Shown here in pieces: positions 1 through 4,939 of a stretch of DNA of 5,254 nt. Made by a program: the position numbers and the translations under genes. Below the pieces are notes generated by a model. That model was not told where the DNA came from and did not search any database. It saw only the letters and a list, made by a program, of their open reading frames with translations. The stretch covers positions 1 to 5,254 of the forward strand of contig JASLCA010000377.1 of assembly GCA_030146225.1 (NCBI GenBank), in the 5' to 3' direction. The stretch's first letter is position 1, and each line of letters begins with the position of its first letter. Source of the stretch: Sphingobacterium sp. GTDB taxonomy: Bacteria; Bacteroidota; Bacteroidia; Sphingobacteriales; Sphingobacteriaceae.

Positions 1-291
1 ATTAAAAGTCCTGTGCTTAAAGTACAATAAGCGCTTCAAGTCATTATCTGAATGCCCGATAATAAACTCATATGGGCTGCCATCAAACCTTTCAATCAGA
101 TCAGTACACTTATTAATAATAGTTTTACGTTGTCCCCAGGCAAGAATAGCTGCAAAGAAGCCCATAATTTCAATATCCTGCTGGGCGGTAAACCTATGGG
201 GTATAACAATAGGGTCATTTGCAATAAAATCAGGCTGATTAAATTGCAGGACCTTATTGTCCAAAAAATCCTTAATATCAAAGTCTGCCAT
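1..291 (-). CDS. TIGR02757 (DUF2400) family protein, N-terminal part, cut by window edge
   Basis: The minus strand is open from an ATG at 289-291 to base 1, giving 97 codons with no stop, so the C-terminus lies outside the window. The protein starts MADFDIKDFLDNKVLQFNQP and continues with FIANDPIVIPHRF (about residues 23-35), a stretch reading DIEIMGFFAAILAWGQRKTI (about 39-58) and LLYFKHRTFN at the edge. I recognise this as the start of the TIGR02757/DUF2400 family, common in Bacteroidota and usually about 250 residues long. The family has no established function that I know of. An in-frame TAG at 358-360 with no ATG between it and base 291 fixes this start. A -7 box (TATTTTTG) lies about 18 bases upstream. 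The gene is divergent from rlmF. Family assignment rests on remembered conserved motifs, not a search. Confidence 0.86.
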   Translation of the reverse strand, partial: MADFDIKDFLDNKVLQFNQPDFIANDPIVIPHRFTAQQDIEIMGFFAAILAWGQRKTIINKCTDLIERFDGSPYEFIIGHSDNDLKRLLYFKHRTFN

Positions 292-308
292 CCGTAAATT
301 CTTAAACC

Positions 309-316
309 CAAAAATA
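309..316 (-). promoter_or_regulatory. Candidate -7 promoter element for the TIGR02757 gene
   Basis: The minus strand reads TATTTTTG, an exact match to the Bacteroidota -7 consensus TAnnTTTG. It would start transcription roughly 10 bases before the ATG at 291, giving a very short leader. No clear -33 TTTG-like element is visible at the usual 19-21 base spacing, so this is a motif match only; such 8-mers also occur by chance in AT-rich DNA. Confidence 0.35.
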
Positions 317-403
317 CCAAATCTTTTAGAGAAGCCAGTAGAAGTCCAAGAACAGCGCTAGGAATATGCAGTATTCCATAGTAGGAATCAGCAATAATTA
401 TGA

Positions 404-411
404 TAACTTTG
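404..411 (+). promoter_or_regulatory. Candidate -7 promoter element for rlmF
   Basis: TAACTTTG matches TAnnTTTG exactly and sits 20 bases before the rlmF ATG, predicting a leader of roughly 10-15 bases. No convincing -33 element is seen. The position in a 140-base gap between divergent genes makes a promoter here likely, though the exact element is not proven. Confidence 0.45.
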
Positions 412-431
412 CATAAAATACTAAAACATAC

Positions 432-1337
432 ATGGAGTCACCTCAACAAAAAAAACAATTGCATCCCAGAAACCTGCATAACAAAGGGTATGATTTCCAA
501 AAACTATTGCGTGTCTATCCTGCCCTAACACCCTATATGGTCGAAACCCCAGGCGGAACTGCTTCTATTGATTTTGCAGACCCTGCGGCAGTTATCGAAC
601 TTAACAAAGCTTTACTGAAACAATATTACCAAATAGACCAATGGTCATTGCCTAAAAACAGTCTATGCCCCCCAATTCCAGGAAGAGCAGACTATATACA
701 TTATCTAGCAGACCTATTAGCTGAAGATAATAATGGCGAAATCCCAGTCGGGGATCAAGTAAGCATCTTAGACATCGGTACAGGAACATCCTGCATCTAC
801 CCTATCCTAGGACAACGCATCTATAAATGGAGCTTTGTAGCAACCGATATAGATGAGTCCGCAATTATGCATGCGCAGTCTATTATTAAGTCCAATGGAG
901 GCTTAAAAAAACAGATAGACCTACGCATTCAGCGCAACAAGGAATCTATCTTTGAAAGCGTTATTAGCGTGAAAGACAAGTTTCATGCCGTGATGTGTAA
1001 TCCCCCATTCTACAAATCAAGAGAGGAAAACTGGCAGAAAACAACCCGCAAATTTGGCAACTTAAATAAAAAACAAGATAAGCCAACCGTACAAAACTTT
1101 GGTGGACATCCCAATGAATTATGGTGTGAGGGTGGAGAAAGACAGTTTGTCCGTAATATGATTTATGAAAGCATGAAATTCAAAGATCAATTGGGCTGGG
1201 TAACTTCCCTAATTGCTGATAAACAAAATTTAAAGCCATTAATTGCCGTCTTAGAATACAACAAGGCGAGTAAGGTAAAAACAATCAATATGCTTCAAGG
1301 CAATAAGGCCATGCGCATATTAGCTTGGAAATGGTAA
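432..1337 (+). CDS. rlmF: 23S rRNA (adenine(1618)-N(6))-methyltransferase RlmF
   Basis: This 301-residue protein matches the length of E. coli RlmF (about 308), a cytoplasmic S-adenosylmethionine-dependent enzyme that N6-methylates A1618 of 23S rRNA. The N-terminus carries the family signature HPRNLHNKGYDF (residues 11-22). A Rossmann methyltransferase fold follows: motif I ILDIGTGTS (112-120) binds the cofactor, the acidic strand ATDID (137-141) ends motif II, and NPPFY (190-194) is the catalytic motif typical of N6-adenine methylases. The C-terminal LQGNKAMRILAW stretch (288-299) also fits the family. The ATG at 432 is preceded by no Shine-Dalgarno sequence, as is usual in Bacteroidota, and leaves a normal family N-terminus. 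The gene appears monocistronic: it is divergent from the TIGR02757 gene and convergent with glmM, with a strong terminator directly after the stop. All key motifs are present. Confidence 0.95.
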   Translation: MESPQQKKQLHPRNLHNKGYDFQKLLRVYPALTPYMVETPGGTASIDFADPAAVIELNKALLKQYYQIDQWSLPKNSLCPPIPGRADYIHYLADLLAEDNNGEIPVGDQVSILDIGTGTSCIYPILGQRIYKWSFVATDIDESAIMHAQSIIKSNGGLKKQIDLRIQRNKESIFESVISVKDKFHAVMCNPPFYKSREENWQKTTRKFGNLNKKQDKPTVQNFGGHPNELWCEGGERQFVRNMIYESMKFKDQLGWVTSLIADKQNLKPLIAVLEYNKASKVKTINMLQGNKAMRILAWKW

Positions 1338-1373
1338 AAAAAATCCTCCTAAACAATGTTTAGGAGGCTTTTT
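1336..1373. terminator. Bidirectional intrinsic terminator between rlmF and glmM
   Basis: CCTCCTAAAC (1345-1354) pairs perfectly with GTTTAGGAGG (1358-1367) around a three-base loop, AAT. On the plus strand the stem is followed, after one C, by five T (1369-1373). On the minus strand it is followed, after one A, by eight T (complement of 1336-1343). Both convergent genes can therefore end here. The A-run that forms the glmM-side T-tract begins inside the rlmF stop codon TAA (1335-1337), and the element ends 19 bases before the glmM stop. Confidence 0.93.
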
Positions 1374-1392
1374 ACTTAATATACAATTTTAC

Positions 1393-2775
1393 TTAACCTA
1401 CAATGGCTTGCATCTCGGTCATTATCTTTTGTGCAATCGCATCAGCGGCTGCTTGGGTTGGCCCCTCCGAATAAATACGAATAATAGGCTCCGTATTGGA
1501 CTTCCGCAGGTGAACCCACTCCGTAGCAAAGTCTATCTTTAAGCCATCAATCGTACTGTGTTGCTCATGCGCATATTTAGCCTGCATCTTGGCCAATAAG
1601 CCATCAATATCCAATGTAGGCGTCAAGGTAATCTTATTCTTAGACATAAAATACTGCGGTAGTTCAGCACGATAGGTTGACACCTTCTTGCCTAGCTTAG
1701 CAAGATGCGTCAAGAATAGGGCAACTCCGACTAGGGCATCCCGTCCATAATGTGACTCCGGATAAATAATTCCTCCATTGCCTTCGCCCCCAATAACAGC
1801 ATTTACCGCTTTCATCTTCGTCACCACATTTACCTCACCTACTGCTGCTGCATAGTAAGTCCCGCCATGTTTCTGGGTAACATCGCGTAAAGCTCTAGTC
1901 GAAGACAGGTTAGATACCGTATTTCCTTTCGTATGGGCAAGGATATAATCCGCCACAGCCACCAAGGTATATTCCTCACCAAAAAGATCCCCATCCTCCA
2001 TCATAAAGACCAAGCGGTCCACATCTGGATCAACAGCAATGCCCAGATCCGCCTTGTTGGCAAGCACAGCTTCCGACAAGTCCGTTAAATGCTCTTTTAA
2101 AGGCTCAGGATTGTGTGGGAACAGGCCATTGGGCTCACAGTGTATCTTATAGATTGTCTGCACGCCTAAGGCCGCTAAGAGCGCTGGAATAAAAGTTCCA
2201 CCCGTACTATTCACCGCGTCCACAGCCACCTTAAAATTAGCCTTGGCCACCGCTTCCTTGTCTACCAACGGCAAAGCCAAGACAGCATCAATATGCTTCT
2301 GCATATAGGAGTCATCCTTAGTCTCTACGCCCAAGTCCTCCACCTGTGCAAAGTCAAAGTCTAAGCTATCCCCTAAAGCCAACACAGCCTGCCCCTCTTC
2401 ATCATTGATAAATTCGCCCTTATCATTCAAGAGCTTTAAGGCATTCCACTGACCTGGGTTGTGAGAAGCAGTTAGGATAATTCCACCAGCCGCTCCCTCA
2501 GCAGGCACAGCAAGTTCCACCGTAGGCGTAGTAGACAAGCCCAGATTGACCACATCCGCGCCAATACTTTGCAAGGCCCCTACCACAAGATTGCTAACCA
2601 TGTCCCCAGATACCCGGGCATCACGGCCTACTACAATTTTTTTCTTGCCTGTCTTTTGAAGCAAAATCTTACCAAAAGCTGCCGTAAACTTTACAACATC
2701 AATAGGCGTCAACCCTTCGCCAGCTCTACCGCCGATCGTACCTCGAATACCTGATATAGATTTAATTAGTGTCAT
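1393..2775 (-). CDS. glmM: Phosphoglucosamine mutase (alpha-D-phosphohexomutase superfamily)
   Basis: This 460-residue cytoplasmic enzyme interconverts glucosamine-6-phosphate and glucosamine-1-phosphate, the step before GlmU in making UDP-GlcNAc for peptidoglycan and LPS. The four-domain phosphohexomutase layout is intact. The N-terminal SGIRGTIGG lies at 8-16; the phosphoserine loop TASHNPGQWNALK (102-114) has catalytic Ser104; the Mg-binding loop DPDVDR (249-254) has D249, D251 and D253; the sugar-binding loop GEGNGG is at 330-335; and the phosphate-binding loop RKSNTEPIIRIYSE is at 424-437. The ATG at 2773-2775 gives the normal N-terminus and lacks a Shine-Dalgarno sequence. The GEGNGG loop differs from the GEQSGH of E. 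coli-type GlmM and resembles Bacteroidota and archaeal members, so another hexose phosphate is a possible substrate; glmM is the usual and most likely assignment. The coding strand is visibly richer in G+C than its neighbours. It is transcribed away from the PAP2-ZIP unit and ends at the shared terminator. Confidence 0.92.
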   Translation of the reverse strand: MTLIKSISGIRGTIGGRAGEGLTPIDVVKFTAAFGKILLQKTGKKKIVVGRDARVSGDMVSNLVVGALQSIGADVVNLGLSTTPTVELAVPAEGAAGGIILTASHNPGQWNALKLLNDKGEFINDEEGQAVLALGDSLDFDFAQVEDLGVETKDDSYMQKHIDAVLALPLVDKEAVAKANFKVAVDAVNSTGGTFIPALLAALGVQTIYKIHCEPNGLFPHNPEPLKEHLTDLSEAVLANKADLGIAVDPDVDRLVFMMEDGDLFGEEYTLVAVADYILAHTKGNTVSNLSSTRALRDVTQKHGGTYYAAAVGEVNVVTKMKAVNAVIGGEGNGGIIYPESHYGRDALVGVALFLTHLAKLGKKVSTYRAELPQYFMSKNKITLTPTLDIDGLLAKMQAKYAHEQHSTIDGLKIDFATEWVHLRKSNTEPIIRIYSEGPTQAAADAIAQKIMTEMQAIVG

Positions 2776-2853
2776 GCTTGATTGTTTGAAACGTAAAAAT
2801 AGCTTTATATACTAAAATATCATAAAACCTTTTCACTTTTCCAATCTAAATAT

Positions 2854-2861
2854 TATCTTTG
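2854..2861 (+). promoter_or_regulatory. Candidate distal -7 element for the PAP2-ZIP unit
   Basis: TATCTTTG matches TAnnTTTG exactly. It would give a leader of about 80 bases before the PAP2 ATG at 2948. Its last three bases overlap the palindrome TTGTTGCAACAA, which would place a bound regulator over the transcription start. A -33 element is not clear. Confidence 0.4.
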
Positions 2862-2870
2862 TTGCAACAA
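2859..2870. promoter_or_regulatory. Perfect 12-bp palindrome, candidate operator in the glmM/PAP2 divergent region
   Basis: TTGTTGCAACAA is its own reverse complement. It overlaps the end of the plus-strand -7 box at 2854-2861 and contains the TTG of a possible minus-strand promoter for glmM, so a dimeric regulator here could affect one or both divergent units. A partly overlapping AACA-A-TGTT repeat (2866-2874) extends the symmetry. The regulator is unknown; a metal sensor acting on the ZIP gene is only a guess. Confidence 0.4.
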
Positions 2871-2913
2871 TGTTTCATTTAGTTAAATACAAAAGATGTT
2901 TATATTTATTCTT

Positions 2914-2921
2914 TACTTTTG
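2914..2921 (+). promoter_or_regulatory. Candidate proximal -7 element for the PAP2-ZIP unit
   Basis: TACTTTTG matches TAnnTTTG exactly, 26 bases before the PAP2 ATG, giving a leader of about 20 bases. It may be an alternative to, or the real version of, the element 60 bases upstream. No obvious -33 TTTG is seen. Confidence 0.35.
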
Positions 2922-2947
2922 AATTCATATACACATCCATATAATCT

Positions 2948-3547
2948 ATGCTGAATCAACTTATACATTTTGACCAAGAGGTATTTTTAGCCATAAATCA
3001 AGGATTGAGTAATCCTTTTTTCGATTGGCTATTGCCTATTCTTCGAAATCCATATACCTGGGCGCCATTATATTTATTCTTGATAATTTTCTTTATCAAG
3101 CATTATGGCAAGATGGGGATTATTATTGTAGCCTTTACGCTGACAAACTTTGCCATCTCAGATGCTGTATCTTCACATTTGATCAAAAAGAATGTAAAGC
3201 GTATCAGGCCCTGCAATGACCTTATGTTTAAGGAAGAAGTCAATATCCGCGTACGCTGTGGGTCAGGCTTTAGCTTTACCTCCTCCCATGCCACCAATCA
3301 CTTTGCAATGGCTTTCTTTTGGATAGCCCTGTTTAGAAGAAGATGGAAGCATGCACTGTGGCTGTGTATTACTTGGGCCTCGCTTATTAGCATCGCCCAG
3401 ATTTATGTTGGTGTACACTATCCCGGCGATGTGCTCTGTGGTGCAATCCTTGGCATACTTATCGGAACGGGCATGGGCTATTTGTTCAAGCGCTTCTTCC
3501 CGAAATTCTTTGATACAGACAATTTATCACCATCAATAACATCATGA
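2948..3547 (+). CDS. PAP2-family membrane phosphatase
   Basis: This 199-residue inner-membrane protein belongs to the type 2 phosphatidic acid phosphatase superfamily, whose members remove phosphate from lipids such as undecaprenyl pyrophosphate, phosphatidylglycerophosphate or lipid A. Hydrophobic segments lie at about 38-50, 56-72, 116-129, 136-156 and 161-180. The motifs are in order. Motif 1 is K80-x6-R87-P88. Motif 2 is TSSH at 111-114, a variant of PSGH with His114 kept. Motif 3 is AQIYVGVHYPGD (150-161), keeping catalytic His157 and Asp161 but with Gln151 where the usual SR motif has arginine. The first 35 residues (FDQEVFLAINQGLSNPFFDW) are typical of the short bacterial UppP-like/PgpB-like group. 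The substrate cannot be read from sequence. The ATG at 2948 has no Shine-Dalgarno. The stop overlaps the start of the ZIP gene as ATGA, implying co-transcription and coupled translation. Confidence 0.9.
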   Translation: MLNQLIHFDQEVFLAINQGLSNPFFDWLLPILRNPYTWAPLYLFLIIFFIKHYGKMGIIIVAFTLTNFAISDAVSSHLIKKNVKRIRPCNDLMFKEEVNIRVRCGSGFSFTSSHATNHFAMAFFWIALFRRRWKHALWLCITWASLISIAQIYVGVHYPGDVLCGAILGILIGTGMGYLFKRFFPKFFDTDNLSPSITS

Positions 3548-4347
3548 CTCCATTTTTAATCGTCACCATCCTATTCGTATCAGCCTTCCTGAGCGGATTA
3601 GCGGTATTTTTTGTAAAAAGAGACAATACGAACTTATTGAAACTCATACTTTCCTTTAGTGGAGCGTATCTATTCAGTATTACCGTATTGCATCTTATTC
3701 CCCATGTTTATATCAGTACCAATACCAGTCCAGAGGTTATTGGCTTGTATATACTGGGAGGCTTCTTGTTCCAACTTATCCTAGAGCAGTTCTCTCAGGG
3801 CATTGAGCATGGGCATATACACAATCAAAATACCAATGTTTTCCCCTTAGGAATTATGGTCAGCTTATGTTTGCATGCCTTTTTAGAGGGGATGCCACTT
3901 GCGGCAGGCCTACGCTCAGAATTGGTATTCGGGATTGCTGTGCATCATATTCCAGCCGCCTTTGCGCTGGGAAGCTTATTGCTGAACACCAAGCTCAGCA
4001 AGGGACAGATCACATTTTTCCTATTGTTATTTGCGGCGATGACGCCTATGGGATTTTTAACAAGCAAGGGGATTAGCGAAGGAGACATCGGTAATATTGC
4101 CCAGTACTTTGATAAAATCATGGCAATTGTGATCGGTATATTCTTACATATATCCACCACGATCTTGTTTGAATCAGGATCAGCAGATCACCATAAATTC
4201 AACAAGAAAAAGATGTTGGCTGTATTAATCGGGGTCTTAGTATCCTTAGCCAACTTTCTATTTGAAGGTCACAGCCATGATCATGGCGATCATGGACATG
4301 GTCACGAGCATCATGACCACAAGCATGACCACAATCACGATCATTAA
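3544..4347 (+). CDS. ZIP-family divalent metal transporter with His-rich C-terminal tail
   Basis: This 267-residue inner-membrane protein fits the ZIP (Zrt/Irt-like) family, which moves zinc or other divalent metals into the cytoplasm. Eight hydrophobic segments are visible, at about 3-24, 33-54, 66-83, 101-121, 127-148, 155-173, 190-210 and 223-240. Segment 4 has H111-AFL-E115-GMP, the expected metal-binding His and Glu. Segment 5 has H134-H135-I-P137-A-A, which keeps His and Pro but lacks the Glu of the canonical HNxPEG/QDIPEG type motifs. A short His-rich loop, HGHIH (89-93), lies between segments 3 and 4. The C-terminus (243-267) has 13 histidines in 25 residues and may bind metal. The start overlaps the upstream PAP2 stop by four bases. 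The stop TAA overlaps the stop of the convergent marR-type gene within TTAA. Metal specificity is not decided by the sequence; zinc is the default guess. Confidence 0.9.
   Translation: MTPFLIVTILFVSAFLSGLAVFFVKRDNTNLLKLILSFSGAYLFSITVLHLIPHVYISTNTSPEVIGLYILGGFLFQLILEQFSQGIEHGHIHNQNTNVFPLGIMVSLCLHAFLEGMPLAAGLRSELVFGIAVHHIPAAFALGSLLLNTKLSKGQITFFLLLFAAMTPMGFLTSKGISEGDIGNIAQYFDKIMAIVIGIFLHISTTILFESGSADHHKFNKKKMLAVLIGVLVSLANFLFEGHSHDHGDHGHGHEHHDHKHDHNHDH
4279..4335 (+). repeat. Short tandem repeats encoding the ZIP His-rich tail
   Basis: Within the codons for the histidine tail, GATCATGG occurs at 4279-4286 and again at 4288-4295 (9-base period), and CATGACCACAA at 4312-4322 and 4324-4334 (12-base period). 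Both periods are multiples of three, so gain or loss of a unit would keep the reading frame. The repeats explain the alternating His/Asp/Gly/Lys pattern and suggest growth by slippage. Confidence 0.75.
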
Positions 4348-4811
4348 TCCTCTTCAGTAGGAATACCACGGAATTTATCGAGCAGCGCGCTTAATTGCAA
4401 AGCTTCCGCCTCGGATAAATTCTGTGGTAATATATCCCCAAGCATCATATCCGCTTCCAATATATCCAATAATTCTAGGCCTTTTTGCGTGATAAACAAG
4501 TCTACCGCACGTTTATCAGCCTTATTTTGAGCCCGAGAAACTAATCCCTTGGCCACTATCCTATCCACCAATCGCGAGATATCCGGGGTATTGGTAATCA
4601 TTCTGCTTTTCAATAAATTATTTGTAGCTGGATTTGGAAACTGTCCACGCAGAATACGTAAAACGTTGAATTGCTGCAAGGTAATCTGCTCCTTCGCAGC
4701 CCGTTTCTCCAAAATTAAGCTCAACCAGTTGGCCGTATAGATAATATTGACAGAGGCCCGCTGCCAGTCGCTACTAAAGCTTTTAACTTTTATCTCTTCT
4801 TCAATTTTCAT
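4344..4811 (-). CDS. MarR-family winged-helix transcriptional regulator
   Basis: A 155-residue cytoplasmic DNA-binding protein of usual MarR length. The N-terminal helix for dimerisation covers about 15-40 (WQRASVNIIYTANWLSLILE). The winged helix-turn-helix follows: ITLQQFNVLRIL at 43-54, the recognition helix region TPDISRLVDRIVAKGLV at 75-91, and the wing SRAQNKADKRAVDLFIT at 92-108 with the family's D-x-R signature (D99, R101). A C-terminal dimerisation helix runs from about 111 to 148. No ligand-binding residues can be assigned; a Cys-based redox sensor is excluded because there is no cysteine. The ATG at 4809-4811 is preferred over an in-frame TTG nine bases upstream. The gene is divergent from feoAB, with 128 bases between starts, and convergent with the ZIP gene, so one or both metal-uptake units may be targets, along with itself. 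This is inference from position. Confidence 0.9.
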   Translation of the reverse strand: MKIEEEIKVKSFSSDWQRASVNIIYTANWLSLILEKRAAKEQITLQQFNVLRILRGQFPNPATNNLLKSRMITNTPDISRLVDRIVAKGLVSRAQNKADKRAVDLFITQKGLELLDILEADMMLGDILPQNLSEAEALQLSALLDKFRGIPTEED

Positions 4812-4873
4812 GTTATTCAATAATTAAAACAAAAGTGTGACAACTTTGAACCATAGAATCAATCTAAATTAGC

Positions 4874-4881
4874 TATCTTTG
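4874..4881 (+). promoter_or_regulatory. Candidate -7 promoter element for feoAB
   Basis: TATCTTTG matches TAnnTTTG exactly and would give a leader of about 50 bases before the feoA ATG at 4940. A TTTG at 4845-4848 lies 25 bases upstream, longer than the normal spacing, so the -33 element is uncertain. Confidence 0.42.
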
Positions 4882-4893
4882 GCACATACAGCA

Positions 4894-4901
4894 CAAATAT
4901 A
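4894..4901 (-). promoter_or_regulatory. Candidate -7 promoter element for the MarR-family gene
   Basis: The minus strand reads TATATTTG, an exact TAnnTTTG match, about 80 bases before the ATG at 4811. It overlaps the left arm of the AT-rich inverted repeat at 4895-4917 and faces the feoA -7 box 12 bases away, so the two transcripts would overlap at their 5' ends. No clear -33 element. Confidence 0.35.
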
Positions 4902-4917
4902 TCTAGAATATATATTT
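4895..4917. promoter_or_regulatory. AT-rich inverted repeat, candidate operator between marR-type gene and feoA
   Basis: AAATATAT (4895-4902) and ATATATTT (4910-4917) are perfect inverted arms separated by seven bases, a 23-base element. It covers the possible MarR-gene -7 box and the region just after the possible feoA start site. MarR proteins usually bind near-palindromes of this size at their own divergent promoters, so autoregulation is plausible. The arms are only A and T, so a chance occurrence in this AT-rich gap is quite possible. Confidence 0.33.
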
Positions 4918-4939
4918 TATAATTTTTTTAACGAAAATA

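Larger units (their letters stand above)
2841..2870 (-). promoter_or_regulatory. Candidate glmM promoter (-33 TTG and -7-like TAGATTGG)
   Basis: On the minus strand TTG (2870-2868) is followed after 19 bases by TAGATTGG (2848-2841). The latter differs from TAnnTTTG at one position. Spacing suits a Bacteroidota promoter and would give a leader of about 55-60 bases before the ATG at 2775. The -33 half falls inside the 12-bp palindrome at 2859-2870. Inexact match, so low confidence. Confidence 0.3.

Noticed and set aside
52..297. Plus-strand open frame of 81 codons at the left edge
   Set aside because: It lies antisense to the TIGR02757 coding region, whose protein shows clear family motifs; the plus-strand translation has no recognisable features.
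96..320. Minus-strand open frame of 74 codons overlapping the TIGR02757 gene
   Set aside because: It is a different frame of the same DNA; its hydrophobic look comes from reading the real gene out of frame.
3103..3297. Minus-strand and alternate-frame open frames inside the PAP2 and ZIP genes (also 3351-3539, 3867-4160)
   Set aside because: They are shadows of genes with complete family motifs and have no start context or recognisable domain.
4348..4362. Possible small hairpin (TCCT/AGGA) just past the ZIP stop as a terminator
   Set aside because: Only four base pairs with a seven-base loop and no T-run on either strand.
4549..4740. Plus-strand open frame inside the MarR-family gene
   Set aside because: It is antisense to the winged-helix region and shows no independent coding features.
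4812..4820. TTG start for the MarR-family gene, adding three residues (MNN)
   Set aside because: An in-frame ATG lies nine bases downstream and begins a normal MarR N-terminus; no ribosome-binding signal favours the TTG.
4845..4881. TTTG at 4845-4848 as the -33 element for the feoA -7 box
   Set aside because: The 25-base spacing is longer than the usual 19-21, so I left it out of the promoter call.
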